A stretch of DNA of 61,161 nt from Verrucomicrobiota bacterium (GCA_008933025.1 WBXI01000003.1:1-61161), one strand, 5' to 3'. Shown: positions 1-11,082, numbered from the stretch's first letter. Numbers and translations: made by a program. Notes: generated by a model from the letters alone, not told the origin.

Positions 1-199
1 GAAGGTGAAGGGCAAGACGGTGTCGGTGGCCCTGTCAAAGGAGCAATACGAGGCGATGAGGGAAGCGATCGAGGGTTGGCGGGAGATGGAAGCCATCGTG
101 GAGCGGATGCAGCAACTGACGCGGCTGAGGATCTTCGGGACACTCCCCGACATCCGCCGACGCAAACCCCTGACGAAGACAGTATTGGGTGCTAGGTAA
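1..199 (+). CDS. C-terminal part of a DUF6788-like protein (cut by window edge)
   Basis: The frame is open from base 2, so this is probably the end of a longer gene and not a complete 64-residue protein. The visible part reads KVKGKTVSVALSKEQYEAM followed by an amphipathic helix, and it ends in a basic stretch (RRRKPL) and a short tail. A small 'K-GKT-V-V-L' strand followed by a helix resembles the C-terminal part of the DUF6788 family as I remember it. Members of that family often sit beside transposases, but no transposase is visible here. The stop is followed by a gene on the same strand. I recognise the family only tentatively and propose no function. Confidence 0.45.
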   Translation, partial: KVKGKTVSVALSKEQYEAMREAIEGWREMEAIVERMQQLTRLRIFGTLPDIRRRKPLTKTVLGAR

Positions 200-275
200 A
201 CGCCATTCGGGCCCGACCCCAGTCTTCGGGATTGCGGATCCCGGTGGGACCGCCGCTATTCTCCGGCAACCACGT

Positions 276-1748
276 ATGCCGACCGCCTTCCATTCCCGAT
301 TCCCGCGCATCGCCATCCTCGCGGCTTTGGCCGCCGGATTGCTCGCGTCCACTCCCGCCCATGCGGCCGGGGCCTTCAAGATCCCGGCTCCCGCCGCCGG
401 CCCCAATACCCGCGCCCTCGAGACGGCCCTGGACCGCTATGTCGCGACGCCGGATCCGACCTTCGCGTGGCACGCCGTGGGCAAGGTGAGCCGCGACGGC
501 GCCACGGTGGTGTCGATCGACATGAGTTCGCAGACCTGGCTGACGACGAACGAGGTGAACCGCACGGTTTGGCGTCATTGGTTGACGATCGTGCGTCCCG
601 ACAATCTCGATTCCGACACGGCCCTGTTGTTCATCGCGGGTGGCAACAACCGGGACAACCAACCGCCGAAGCCGGGCAAGGAACTGGCCCAGATCGCGCT
701 GGGCACGCGCTCGGTGGTGGCGGAATTGAAGATGGTGCCGAACCAAACCCTGGTGTTCGGCGGCGACGGGCACGAACGGAACGAGGACGACCTGATCGCG
801 TACACGTGGGACAAGTACATGCGCACGGGCGACGAACGTTGGCCGGCTCGGTTGCCGATGACCAAGGCGGCGGTCCGCGCGCTGGACACGGTCGAGGCTT
901 GGACGGGCAGCGCGGATGGCGGCGGCAAGAAGGTGTCGAAGTTCGTGGTGGCCGGCGGTTCGAAGCGCGGTTGGACCACCTGGACCACCGCCATCGTCGA
1001 CAAACGGGTCGTCGCGATCTGCCCGATCGTGATCGACGTGCTGAACCTGCCGGAGTCGATGGTCCACCACTTCCGGGCGTACGGGTTCTTCGCGCCCGCG
1101 GTCGGGAACTACTCCGAGCAGCACATCATGGATTGGTTGGGCACGCCGGAAATGACGGCCCTCTGCAAAATCGAGGACCCGTTCCAATACCGCGCCCGCC
1201 TGACCATGCCGAAACTGGTGATGAACGCGGGCGGCGACCAATTCTTCCTGCCGGATTCGTCCCAGTTCTACTTCGATCGGCTGCCGGGAACGAAGTACCT
1301 GCGCTACGTGCCGAACGCCGACCATTCGCTGCGCGGCAGCGACGCCTACGAGACGCTGGCCGCCTGGCAGTGGGCCACGTCGCACCGCACGGTGTTGCCA
1401 CGCTTCTCGTGGTCCAACGAGGCCGACGGATCGATCCGCGTCGAGACGCAGGACAAACCGAAGTCCGCCAAGCTGTGGCAAATCCACAACCAGGACGCGC
1501 GCGACTTCCGTCTCGAAGCGATCGGGCCGGCTTGGTGGGCCACGCAGCTTGCCGACGAAGGCAAGCAGGTGTTCCGGGGCAAGCCGACGGCGGCGACCAA
1601 GGGATGGACCGCCTTCATGATCGAGTTGACCTACGACATCGGCGCGCCGGTCCCGCTGAAGCTCACCACCGCGGTGCGCGTGACGCCCGACACCCTGCCG
1701 TTCGCGGCGCCGAACCCGACGCGGCCGAAGGGCTTCCTCCAGCGTTGA
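276..1748 (+). CDS. PhoPQ-activated pathogenicity-related (PqaA-type) secreted hydrolase
   Basis: A 490-residue protein of the PhoPQ_related family, which are alpha/beta-hydrolases found in PVC bacteria with unknown natural substrates. I chose the ATG at 276 because it gives a clean signal peptide: a basic start, a hydrophobic core AILAALAAGLLAS, and cleavage near residue 30 after AHA. The longer frame upstream has no signal. The nucleophile is probably Ser229 in GGSKRGW. Asp321 (NAGGDQFF) and His350 (NADHS) complete a plausible triad. The C-terminal third, from about residue 370, looks like a beta-rich domain. The ketoacyl synthase gene follows on the same strand 28 bases after the stop. Export to the periplasm or outside is inferred from the signal. 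Confidence 0.85.
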   Translation: MPTAFHSRFPRIAILAALAAGLLASTPAHAAGAFKIPAPAAGPNTRALETALDRYVATPDPTFAWHAVGKVSRDGATVVSIDMSSQTWLTTNEVNRTVWRHWLTIVRPDNLDSDTALLFIAGGNNRDNQPPKPGKELAQIALGTRSVVAELKMVPNQTLVFGGDGHERNEDDLIAYTWDKYMRTGDERWPARLPMTKAAVRALDTVEAWTGSADGGGKKVSKFVVAGGSKRGWTTWTTAIVDKRVVAICPIVIDVLNLPESMVHHFRAYGFFAPAVGNYSEQHIMDWLGTPEMTALCKIEDPFQYRARLTMPKLVMNAGGDQFFLPDSSQFYFDRLPGTKYLRYVPNADHSLRGSDAYETLAAWQWATSHRTVLPRFSWSNEADGSIRVETQDKPKSAKLWQIHNQDARDFRLEAIGPAWWATQLADEGKQVFRGKPTAATKGWTAFMIELTYDIGAPVPLKLTTAVRVTPDTLPFAAPNPTRPKGFLQR

Positions 1749-1776
1749 CCGGCCACCACACGGTCTCCCTCCCAGC

Positions 1777-3018
1777 GTGCTCTTCGCCGCCTCCAACGGG
1801 ACCTCGCCCCGCCGTCGCGTCGTCGTGACCGGGGCGGGATTGGTCACCGCCCTCGGCATCGGCTGGGATGCCAATGCCGCGGGCTTCCGCTCGGGAAGAA
1901 GCGCGTTCCGCCCCGTGGATCTGTTCGATGTCGCGCGCCAACGGACGCGGATGGCCGCGGAAGCGGACGTTCCGGAAGCGCGGCCCGACGGGCGTTTCGA
2001 CGCGCGGCGTTGGCGTCGCCTCGACCGCGCGGCCCGCATGCTGGCATGGGCCGCCGCCGGGGCGTGCGACCAGGCCCGGTGGAACCCGGACCCGGCGGAC
2101 GAAACCCCGGTCGTGCTCGGGACGACCAGCGGGGGCATGCTGCTCGGCGAGGAATACTTCCGCGCGGCGATCGCGACGCCGCCCCGACGGCGCGGCCAAG
2201 CCACCCGGATCCTCGGCTACCAGTCCCAGCGGCAGGCCCTCGAGGTCTCCGAAGCACTCGGGTTGCGGGGTCCGATCCAAATCATCGCCAATGCCTGCGC
2301 ATCGGGGGCCAATGCGATCGGCCATGCCTTCCATTGGGTGCGTTCGGGGCGCGCGGACCGCGTGCTGACCGGCGGCTTCGACGGCCTCAGCCAACTCGTC
2401 TTCGCCGGTTTCGACGCCCTGCAGGCCCTCTCGACGTCGACGTGCCGGCCGTTCCACAGGAATCGCGATGGCCTGGCACTCGGGGAGGGCGCCGCGGCGC
2501 TCTGCGTGGAATCGTTGGAATCCGCGCGACGCCGCGGCGCCCCGATCCTCGGCGAGATCGTCGGCTACGGGTTCGGCACCGACGTCCATCACCTGACCCA
2601 ACCGCATCCGGAAGGGGACGCGGCCCTGGCGTCGATGACCATGGCGTGTGCCGACGCGGGCATTGGTCCGGGCGACGTGGGCTATCTCAACGCGCACGGG
2701 ACGGGCACGCCGCTGAACGATTCGGCGGAAGCGCGGGCCATCGGCCGCTGGGCCGGGGCCACGGCGGTCCCGGTGAGTTCCACCAAGGCCGGCATCGGAC
2801 ACACGCTGGGGACCGCCGGGGCGATCGAGGCGGTGGTCTGCCTGATGGTCCTCCGGGGCGGTTGGCTGCCGCCCCAACTTGGCGACGGCGAACTCGATCC
2901 GCTCTGCACCTTCCCGATCGTGCGCGAACCCACCGACGCCACGCCGCGGACGGTGCTCACCAATTCCTTCGGATTCGGCGGCGCCAACGCCACCCTGGCC
3001 TTCGCGCGCTCCCCCTAG
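1777..3018 (+). CDS. beta-ketoacyl-ACP synthase family protein
   Basis: A 413-residue thiolase-fold condensing enzyme of the KAS I/II (FabB/FabF) type. It would extend an acyl-ACP chain with malonyl-ACP. The Cys-His-His triad is intact: Cys174 in NACASGA, His307 in NAHGTGTPLND, and His342 in STKAGIGHTLG. The glycine-rich end GFGGANATL is also present. The chosen start is GTG at 1777, since the VVVTGAG opening strand begins only about 15 residues in. No acyl carrier protein, FabD, FabG or FabH is nearby, so it may be an accessory synthase for a special lipid or polyketide-like product and not the housekeeping FabF. It runs convergently towards carB, with 111 bases between the stops. Confidence 0.88.
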   Translation: MLFAASNGTSPRRRVVVTGAGLVTALGIGWDANAAGFRSGRSAFRPVDLFDVARQRTRMAAEADVPEARPDGRFDARRWRRLDRAARMLAWAAAGACDQARWNPDPADETPVVLGTTSGGMLLGEEYFRAAIATPPRRRGQATRILGYQSQRQALEVSEALGLRGPIQIIANACASGANAIGHAFHWVRSGRADRVLTGGFDGLSQLVFAGFDALQALSTSTCRPFHRNRDGLALGEGAAALCVESLESARRRGAPILGEIVGYGFGTDVHHLTQPHPEGDAALASMTMACADAGIGPGDVGYLNAHGTGTPLNDSAEARAIGRWAGATAVPVSSTKAGIGHTLGTAGAIEAVVCLMVLRGGWLPPQLGDGELDPLCTFPIVREPTDATPRTVLTNSFGFGGANATLAFARSP

Positions 3019-3129
3019 CCGGCGCGGGAAGACGGACCACGGCGTCATCCCCGTGGCCGCCGGGGCCGGAAAGCGGATGGCACATGATCCCGTGGGCCAC
3101 CGCCCGCCCGATGATTCCGGCGGCCGGAC

Positions 3130-4926
<1,797 letters not shown>

Positions 4927-5080
4927 GAATGCGAAAAAAGCCTTTGGAGCAAGCCAGACCCCGTCAAGGGTGTCGAGGGGCTTTCCGGGGGGGCCAAAAG
5001 ACCCGGCTCCACCCGGGACCCCGGGTTCGACGCAGCCCGGACTTCCAACCGCCCCCCCCTTCCGACATCGTCGCCCCCGC

Positions 5081-6124
5081 ATGGCCCGTCCCACCGCCAC
5101 CGCGATGCCCCGCCGTCCGGCTCCGCTTGCCGACGCCCGGCTCCGCGAACTCCTCGCCCGCTTCCCGCAGGCCCACGTGCTCGTCGTCGGCGACGTCATG
5201 CTCGACCACTTCATCTGGGGCCGCGTGACCCGGATTTCCCCCGAGGCCCCCGTCCCCGTCGTCGATTTCGAACGGGAAAGTTTCATGCCCGGCGGCGCCG
5301 CCAATGTCGCCCGGAACCTCACCGCCCTGGGCGGACGCGCCTCGTTGTTCGGCGCCGTGGGACGGGATGCCGCGGCCGTCAAACTCGCCGAACTCCTCGA
5401 CGCCGACCGGGTCGCCTGCCGCGGCCTGATCGGCTCGGCCGGCCGCCCCACCTCGAACAAGACCCGGATCGTCGCCGGCCAACAGCAGATCACCCGGCTC
5501 GATCGCGAGGCCCGGACCCCGCTTTCCCCCGCCGCCGTTGCCACCCTCCTGCGACGCGTCGAGGCCCTCCTGCCGCGTGCCGATGCCGTGATCGTCGGCG
5601 ACTACGGCAAGGGCGTGGTGACCCAACCCCCCCTCGACGGCGTGCGCGCCGCCTGTCGCGCCGCCGGCAAATGGCTGTCGCTCGATCCCAAGCCCGTCCA
5701 TCAGATCGACCTCGGCGGGCTTTCCCTGATCACGCCGAACCGCAAGGAAACCTTCGAACTGGCGGGCATCCCCGACTCCCTGCGGGCCGCCGATCCCCTC
5801 CGCGACGAACCGCTCCTCCGGGCCGTCGAAAAGATCCATGCCTCCCTTGCTCCTGCCGTGTTGCTGGTGACCCTGGGCGAACTCGGCATGCTCCTGTGCC
5901 GCCGGGGCGATCCCCCGTTCCACATCCCCACGGTCGCCCGGGAGGTCTTCGACGTCAGCGGTGCCGGCGACACGGTCATTGCCTGCTTCACCCTCGCGGT
6001 CGCCGCCGGCGCTTCGCCCGTCGAGGCCGCCATCCTCTCGAACCACGCCGCCGGGGTCGTGGTCGGCAAGGTCGGAACCGCCACCGTCACCCCCGCCGAA
6101 TTGGCGGCCAGCTTCCACGGGTGA
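5081..6124 (+). CDS. hldA: D-glycero-beta-D-manno-heptose-7-phosphate kinase
   Basis: A 347-residue PfkB/ribokinase-family kinase matching the N-terminal half of E. coli HldE (RfaE domain I). It phosphorylates heptose-7-phosphate at C1 on the way to ADP-heptose for the LPS inner core. Visible features are the N-terminal [13 protein letters not shown] and [11 protein letters not shown], the glycine pair region [11 protein letters not shown], and the ATP/anion-hole motif DVSGAGDT with catalytic Asp near residue 297. The adenylyltransferase half of HldE is missing, so a separate HldC-type enzyme is expected elsewhere. ATG 5081 is the first start preceding the conserved region. gmhB, the next enzyme of the pathway, starts 23 bases downstream. 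Confidence 0.9.
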   Translation: MARPTATAMPRRPAPLADARLRELLARFPQAHVLVVGDVMLDHFIWGRVTRISPEAPVPVVDFERESFMPGGAANVARNLTALGGRASLFGAVGRDAAAVKLAELLDADRVACRGLIGSAGRPTSNKTRIVAGQQQITRLDREARTPLSPAAVATLLRRVEALLPRADAVIVGDYGKGVVTQPPLDGVRAACRAAGKWLSLDPKPVHQIDLGGLSLITPNRKETFELAGIPDSLRAADPLRDEPLLRAVEKIHASLAPAVLLVTLGELGMLLCRRGDPPFHIPTVAREVFDVSGAGDTVIACFTLAVAAGASPVEAAILSNHAAGVVVGKVGTATVTPAELAASFHG

Positions 6125-6147
6125 TCCCGCGGACTCCCCACCCCGCC

Positions 6148-6711
6148 ATGCCCAAGGACCTCCTCCCGGCCCGCGCCGTTTTCCTCGATCGCGACGGCAC
6201 CCTGATCCGCGACAAAAACTACCTGCATCGCCCCGACGAGGTGGAGTTCTTCCCGGGCATCGCCCCCGCCCTGCGCCAGCTGCAGGACGCCGGATTCCTG
6301 CTGTGCATCGTCACCAACCAGTCCGGGGTCGGGCGCGGTTACTTCACCCTGCGGGACGTCGAACGCGTCCATGCCCACATCGAGGCGGAACTGGCGGCGG
6401 AAGACGTGGTGTTCGACGCGATCTACGTGGCCCCCGAGGCGCCGGATGCGCCGAGCGAGGGACGCAAGCCGTCGCCCAAGTTCCTCCTCGAGGCCCGCGA
6501 CGAATTCGGGGTGGATCTGGCGCGCAGCTACATGATCGGGGACAAGCTGATCGATCTGGAGACCGGCTGGAACGCGGGCTGCGCCCGGAGCCTGCTGGTC
6601 CGGACCGGCTACGGCGCCGAAACCGAGCGCAAGGAAGCCGGGCACCTTCGCGATGCCGTCGTGGTCGACGATCTGTGCGCCGCCGCCGCATGGATCGCCG
6701 CGCAGGAATAG
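6148..6711 (+). CDS. gmhB: D,D-heptose 1,7-bisphosphate phosphatase (HAD, HisB-N type)
   Basis: A 187-residue HAD-superfamily phosphatase. It removes the C7 phosphate from heptose-1,7-bisphosphate made by the kinase encoded just upstream. Motif I is FLDRDGTL near residue 11, motif II is IVTNQSGVGRG, and the late motif IGDKLIDLETGWNAG supplies the second acidic pair. In E. coli GmhB a Cys/His zinc loop precedes the RKP segment. Here that loop reads APEAPDAPSEGRKPSPK and has no cysteine, so this is a zinc-free variant. The hldA-gmhB order supports the assignment over histidinol phosphatase. The start ATG lies 23 bases after the hldA stop. Confidence 0.87.
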   Translation: MPKDLLPARAVFLDRDGTLIRDKNYLHRPDEVEFFPGIAPALRQLQDAGFLLCIVTNQSGVGRGYFTLRDVERVHAHIEAELAAEDVVFDAIYVAPEAPDAPSEGRKPSPKFLLEARDEFGVDLARSYMIGDKLIDLETGWNAGCARSLLVRTGYGAETERKEAGHLRDAVVVDDLCAAAAWIAAQE

Positions 6712-6885
6712 CCATCCCCGGTTCGCCCCGGGGCAACGGGATCGCCGCGCCGGACCGTGGCGAGAAGGCCATCCGGTCCCGAAACCGTCGGCCAAGCGCG
6801 ACGGCCGCCGGTCGGGATGCGCCCGGGCGGTCGTCCCCCGACTTCGGACTTCTGGCCACGGACGCCGTCCACTAGGGTCGTCCCC

Positions 6886-8043
6886 GTGGCCGCTGAGCTT
6901 TCCCCCGTGGTCCGGTTGCTGCGCGATCTGGTCGCGCTTCCGAGCGTGAATCCGGCGTTCCTGCCGGCGGGTGATCCGCGCACCGGGGAGTCGCGGGTCG
7001 CCGATTTCCTCGTCGCCACGGCCGCCACCGCCGGGCTCGACGTCGAGTTGCAGCCCGTCGCACCCGGCCGCCAGAACGTCATGGCCCGGCTGCGTCCCAC
7101 CGGCCGGACCCGGCGCCGGATCCTCCTGGCCCCGCACCTCGACACCGTCGGCGAACCCGCGCTGGACCCGCAGTTGTCGCCGGAGATCGCCCGTGGCCGA
7201 CTCTGGGGCCGGGGTGCCTGCGACACCAAAGGCTGCGTGGCCGCGATGTTGTCGGCGCTGCTCCGGGTCGCGGGATCCGGCGCGCGTCCCGCGGAGACCG
7301 AGTTGGTTTTCCTCGGTTTGGTGGACGAGGAAAACGGCCAGATCGGATCGCGGACCTACGCCACGCTGGCCCACAAACCCGAGTACCGGGCCCAACTGGC
7401 CGTGGTCGGCGAACCCACGCGCCTCGAGGTGGTGACGGCGCACAAAGGGGATGTCTGGCTCCGGCTCCGGACCCATGGCAAGGCAGCCCATGGCGCCACG
7501 CCCCATCTCGGCATCAACGCCGTGCACCGCATGGCCCGCGTGGTCGACGTGCTCGAAACCACCTACCGCGCCCAACTCTCCCGACGTTCGCATCCCCTGC
7601 TCGGTTCGCCCACGATCAACGTCGGCTCCATCCGGGGCGGCACCCAGCCCAACATCGTGCCGGCGGAATGCGTCGTTGCCATCGACCGCCGGACGCTGCC
7701 CGGCGAGACCGAGTCGGCGGTGCGCCGCGAGATCGCCGCGGTGCTGCGGAAGGCAGGCTTGGCCGTGACCTTCGACAACCTCCGCGCCGCGCCGTGCCCG
7801 GCATTGGAAACGGACCCGGCTTTGCCAGAGGTCGCCGCGCTGTTGGCCGCCGCGGGGCGCGGGCACGCCATCGGCGCGCATTACTTCTGCGACGCAGCGC
7901 CGTTGTCCGCCGGCGGCATTCCCGCCGTCGTCTTCGGGCCGGGCGACATCGCGCAGGCCCACACCAGCGCCGAGTGGATCTCGATCGCGTCGCTCGAACG
8001 CGGCACCCGGATCCTCGAACGGTTCCTGCGCGCGCAACCGTGA
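6886..8043 (+). CDS. M20 family metallopeptidase/deacylase (ArgE/DapE type)
   Basis: A 385-residue di-zinc hydrolase of the ArgE/DapE/CPG2 family, which cleaves an amide bond in a peptide or N-acyl amino acid. The metal and catalytic residues are all visible: His84 and Asp86 (APHLDTVG), Asp113 (GRGACDTKG), the Glu148-Glu149 pair (DEENG), Glu176 (GEPT), and a late His359 (QAHTSAEW). The dimerisation domain sits between about residues 185 and 290 (HGKAAHGATP). I chose GTG at 6886 because the upstream extension is arginine/proline-rich and unlike the family. The exact substrate (acetylornithine, succinyl-diaminopimelate or a peptide) cannot be read from sequence. A glycosyltransferase starts 14 bases after the stop. 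Confidence 0.87.
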   Translation: MAAELSPVVRLLRDLVALPSVNPAFLPAGDPRTGESRVADFLVATAATAGLDVELQPVAPGRQNVMARLRPTGRTRRRILLAPHLDTVGEPALDPQLSPEIARGRLWGRGACDTKGCVAAMLSALLRVAGSGARPAETELVFLGLVDEENGQIGSRTYATLAHKPEYRAQLAVVGEPTRLEVVTAHKGDVWLRLRTHGKAAHGATPHLGINAVHRMARVVDVLETTYRAQLSRRSHPLLGSPTINVGSIRGGTQPNIVPAECVVAIDRRTLPGETESAVRREIAAVLRKAGLAVTFDNLRAAPCPALETDPALPEVAALLAAAGRGHAIGAHYFCDAAPLSAGGIPAVVFGPGDIAQAHTSAEWISIASLERGTRILERFLRAQP

Positions 8044-8057
8044 GCGGGAATCTGCCC

Positions 8058-9308
8058 ATGCGGATCGCGTTCCTCACGCACGAGCCATTCTCGCCGCCGA
8101 CGGGCGGGGGCTCGGCGGAGGCGCCGTATCTGGTGCGGGAATTCCGGAACCGCGGCCACGAGGTCCACCTCTTCTGCCCCGCGTTTCCCGACGCCGACCG
8201 GGTCGCCGCCGATCCCGGCATCGTGGTCCATGCGTTCCGTCGCTGGGCCATGGGCCGCCATACCCGGGCGCGGACGCTGAAGTACCTGTTGTTCCCGTCG
8301 GCGCTCGCGGCCCACGTGGGACGCGAGCAATGCGCCTGGAAACGACGGACCGGCCAACGCCTGCGGTTCGACGTGATCGTGGCCCAGCACACCATCGCCT
8401 GCGTCGCCGCCGCCAGGTTGCGCCGCCGCCTCGGGGTGCCCGTGGTGTTCAACTACCTCGATTTCCTCACCGGTTTCATGGAGACGTGGCCCGCCGCGTT
8501 CACGCGGTCGGGTCTCGTTGCCGCTTTGACCCGCTTCGAGATGAACCTGCCGCGGCGTTGCGACGCCGAAGGCGTGATGACCGTCAGCGCGCCCCTCGCC
8601 GATCGGATCGCCGCAACCGGGTACCCGCGCGAGCGTCTCAGGACCATCCAGTATGGCTTTGATGCCGGACTTTTCCGGCCCGCGGAACGGCCCGCGGCGG
8701 GACCACCGGTCGTGGTGATGCACGGGAGCTTCGACACGCATCATCTGGGTCCCATCGCGCGCGGCGCCGTCGCGCGGGTCCATGCGCGGCGCCCCGACGC
8801 GAGGTTCCGTTTCGTCGGCACGGTGACCCCCGATCTCGCGGCGTTCGTGGCCGGGCTGCGGGCGGCGTCGCCGGGAATCACCGTGGAGACGCCGGGGTTC
8901 GTGGCGTACCGCGACGTGGCGGCGCTGCTCCGCGACGCCACGGTGGGGATCGTGCCCTACGAGGCCTCCAACGGGACGCACTGCGCGTTCGTGGCCAAGG
9001 CCGTCGAGTACCTCGGATGCGGCATCCCGGTGGCGAGCACGCCCCTCGAGAACCTGACGCGCCATTTCGCGGACGAACCGGCGATCCGATTTTCCGGCTT
9101 CGATGCGACGTCGTTTGCCGACGCCATCCTCGAGCGCCTGGCATTGCCCGCCGCGGAACGGGCGCGCCTCGGCGCGGCCGCCGCCGCGCGCGTGGCCCGG
9201 GAACTCGACTGGCCGGTGGTCGCCCGCAACGCGACGGATTTCGTCGAGGCGTGCGTCCAGGGCGCCCGTCGTGCAACTTCCGCGCGGTCAGGAACCCAGA
9301 CTCCATGA
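8058..9308 (+). CDS. GT-B fold glycosyltransferase (GT4-like)
   Basis: A 416-residue glycosyltransferase. The N-terminal half opens with MRIAFLTHEPFSPPTGGGS, the usual acceptor-side Rossmann start with a glycine loop. The C-terminal half has VVVMHGSFDTHHLGP and an acidic/glycine block (VGIVPYEASNGTHCAFVAKAVEYLGCGIPV) that corresponds to the nucleotide-sugar-binding E-X7-E region of GT4 enzymes, although the motif is altered. The gene overlaps the flippase gene by four bases (ATGA), so the two are very likely translated together. Together with hldA and gmhB upstream, this suggests a role in envelope glycan or LPS assembly. Donor and acceptor sugars are not predictable. Confidence 0.82.
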   Translation: MRIAFLTHEPFSPPTGGGSAEAPYLVREFRNRGHEVHLFCPAFPDADRVAADPGIVVHAFRRWAMGRHTRARTLKYLLFPSALAAHVGREQCAWKRRTGQRLRFDVIVAQHTIACVAAARLRRRLGVPVVFNYLDFLTGFMETWPAAFTRSGLVAALTRFEMNLPRRCDAEGVMTVSAPLADRIAATGYPRERLRTIQYGFDAGLFRPAERPAAGPPVVVMHGSFDTHHLGPIARGAVARVHARRPDARFRFVGTVTPDLAAFVAGLRAASPGITVETPGFVAYRDVAALLRDATVGIVPYEASNGTHCAFVAKAVEYLGCGIPVASTPLENLTRHFADEPAIRFSGFDATSFADAILERLALPAAERARLGAAAAARVARELDWPVVARNATDFVEACVQGARRATSARSGTQTP

Positions 9309-10582
9309 ACGAATCCAAAGGCAGCTTTTTCCGGCAGAGTGCGTGGATGGTCATGGCCACCGTCGCGGGGGGCGGCGCGATGATGCTGGTGCACCCGCTG
9401 GTGAGCAAAAAGGTCGGCAAGGCGGGATACGCCGAATTCAAGGCGCTGCTCAGCGCGTTCTACGTCATCGCCGCGGTGGGCGGCGGGTTGTGGACGCTGT
9501 TCGCGCAACAACAGGCGGCCGCGGTCACCGAGGACGACTCGCGCCGGGTCGCGAGCGCGGCCCGCCGCGTGGGCATCACCATCCTCCTCGCCTGGATCGG
9601 CATCGCCGGCGTGCTCGCCCTCGCCCAGTCGGCCTTGGTCCGCGAGTGGAAACTCTCGAATCCGGCGTCGCTGTGGGCCACCTGGCTGGTGGGCCTGCTC
9701 ACGCTCTGGGGATCGGTCCTCCGCGGGCTGGTCCAGGGACGTCAGAATTTCCTGGCGCTGGGCTGGATCGCGATCCTCGACGGGTTCGGCCGCTTCGCCG
9801 CCGTGTTCGTGATCCTTTCGTTCCTCGCCGGCCGGGCCGCCGGCGCGATGACGGGGGCCGCGGTGGGGACCGCGGGAGCCATCCTCGTGGGCCTCTGGGG
9901 ATCGCGGGACACCTTGGCATCGAGGCCCGCGCGGGTGCCGTGGCGCGCTTGGCTCGGCGGTTTCGTTCCCCTCGCGCTGAATGCCGCCGCCCTCCAGTTG
10001 TTCCAGCAATACGACAACATGTTCTGGCAGGGGCTTGTCCCCGCGGACCGCGTGGACGACTGGGGTCTCGGGGCCCGGTATTCGCCGGCGCAGACCATCG
10101 GCTTCGGCATCACGCAGTTCACGGTGCCGCTCGCGCTGGTGATGCTGCCGCGGATCGCGCGCAGCGTGGCCATGGGCGAGCGCACCGACATGCTGCGGTT
10201 GACGCTGGTGGCGACGGCAACGATGGGGGGGTTGGCGTCGTTGGTCTGCACGCTTTTCCCGCGACTGCCGCTGCAGGTGATGTTCTACAACAACCCCGCC
10301 AACTGGGTGGCGTCGCCGCTGGTGCCGTGGTTCGCATGGGGCATGACGGTGTTCACGCTGGCCAACGTCCTGCTGAACGACCTGTTCGCGCGGCGACGGT
10401 TCGCGGTGGTGCCGGGCGTGATGGTGTTGGCCGTCGCGTACGTCGGGACGCTTCAGTGGCTGAAACCCCGGTTGCTGGCCCTGCCGATCGAAGAGGCATA
10501 CCGGACCGGCGTGGGGACGCTGTGCGCCTTCAACCTCGCCTTGCTGGCCCTGGCGGCGGTGTTCAGCCGGCGCCGGGTCTAG
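9305..10582 (+). CDS. oligosaccharide/lipid flippase-like membrane protein (MOP superfamily)
   Basis: A 425-residue integral membrane protein with about 12 hydrophobic segments, starting QSAWMVMATVAGGGAMM and ending in a basic RRRV tail. The N-terminal pattern and the length fit the Wzx/MviN-like MOP exporters that flip lipid-linked sugars across the inner membrane. The family match is by topology and by coupling to the glycosyltransferase gene (four-base ATGA overlap), not by a diagnostic motif. Charged loops lie near residues 75-85 and 230-240. It ends 18 bases before the stop of the convergent holin-like gene. A MATE-type drug exporter is the main alternative. Confidence 0.7.
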   Translation: MNESKGSFFRQSAWMVMATVAGGGAMMLVHPLVSKKVGKAGYAEFKALLSAFYVIAAVGGGLWTLFAQQQAAAVTEDDSRRVASAARRVGITILLAWIGIAGVLALAQSALVREWKLSNPASLWATWLVGLLTLWGSVLRGLVQGRQNFLALGWIAILDGFGRFAAVFVILSFLAGRAAGAMTGAAVGTAGAILVGLWGSRDTLASRPARVPWRAWLGGFVPLALNAAALQLFQQYDNMFWQGLVPADRVDDWGLGARYSPAQTIGFGITQFTVPLALVMLPRIARSVAMGERTDMLRLTLVATATMGGLASLVCTLFPRLPLQVMFYNNPANWVASPLVPWFAWGMTVFTLANVLLNDLFARRRFAVVPGVMVLAVAYVGTLQWLKPRLLALPIEEAYRTGVGTLCAFNLALLALAAVFSRRRV

Positions 10583-10600
10583 CGCGCCGGGGAGGACGCA

Positions 10601-11020
10601 TCAGACGTCGATGATGTTGCCGCCGCCGGCCGATCCGGAATCGCCGTCGCCGCGCCGACTCCCTTGCACGGCGATCCGGGGACGCCCGCCCAGGAAGAGA
10701 TTCGCGACAAACGACACGATGCTGATGACCAAACCGCCAAAAAATGCGGACCAAAAGCCATCCACCCGGAAGCCCGTTCCCAGGGATCCGACGCCCCAGA
10801 GCAGCAGGGCGTTGATGACCAGCACGCCGAGGCCGAGGGTCGCGACCACGAACGAGATCGAGACGAGCAACAGGACGGGACGGACGAAGGCATTGACCAG
10901 ACCGAGCACCAGCGACGCGACCAGCAGGGCGGGAAAGCCGGTGTAATGGATGCCCGTGACGACATGGGCAGCCACCAGGACGGCGACCGTCGTCACCAAC
11001 CACCGCTGCAGGAACTGCAT
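10601..11020 (-). CDS. phage holin family 4-type membrane protein (YvlD-like)
   Basis: A 139-residue membrane protein with four hydrophobic stretches: the N-terminal VTTVAVLVAAHVVTGI, then PALLVASLVLGLVNAF, LLLVSISFVVATLGLGVLVINALLLW, and FFGGLVISIVSFVANLF. The conserved NAFVRP and INALLLW segments match the Phage_holin_4_2 / YvlD (COG1950) family. These are chromosomal proteins of unknown function and not real lysis holins. The C-terminal 25 residues are a glycine/aspartate-rich tail. The start is ATG 11020. A GTG 15 bases upstream (11035) is possible and leaves the fold unchanged. It lies downstream of, and in the same direction as, the fatty-acid hydroxylase gene, 62 bases away. Confidence 0.75.
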   Translation of the reverse strand: MQFLQRWLVTTVAVLVAAHVVTGIHYTGFPALLVASLVLGLVNAFVRPVLLLVSISFVVATLGLGVLVINALLLWGVGSLGTGFRVDGFWSAFFGGLVISIVSFVANLFLGGRPRIAVQGSRRGDGDSGSAGGGNIIDV

Positions 11021-11082
11021 TCCCTTCGATTTCACGGGAACAATTGGGCAGACGAAGCCCCGTCGGGAAAGGAGGAAGTTGG

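Noticed and set aside
1..199. A mobile element at the left edge
   Set aside because: The DUF6788-like fragment is only suggestive. No transposase, terminal inverted repeats or target duplication can be seen.
192..2204. A 670-codon minus-strand frame opposite the PqaA-type and ketoacyl synthase genes
   Set aside because: It is antisense to two genes with intact catalytic motifs and has an Arg-rich composition.
3040..3080. Terminator between the ketoacyl synthase and carB stops
   Set aside because: CCACGG and CCGTGG can pair, but no T-run follows on either strand.
5011..5026. Palindrome ACCCGGGACCCCGGGT between carB and hldA as an operator
   Set aside because: The loop is only two bases, and such GC palindromes are common by chance here. 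There is no second copy.
4927..5544. Possible N-terminal extension of carB
   Set aside because: The frame is open, but the sequence is Arg/Ser/Pro-rich, has no CarB homology, and is antisense to hldA.
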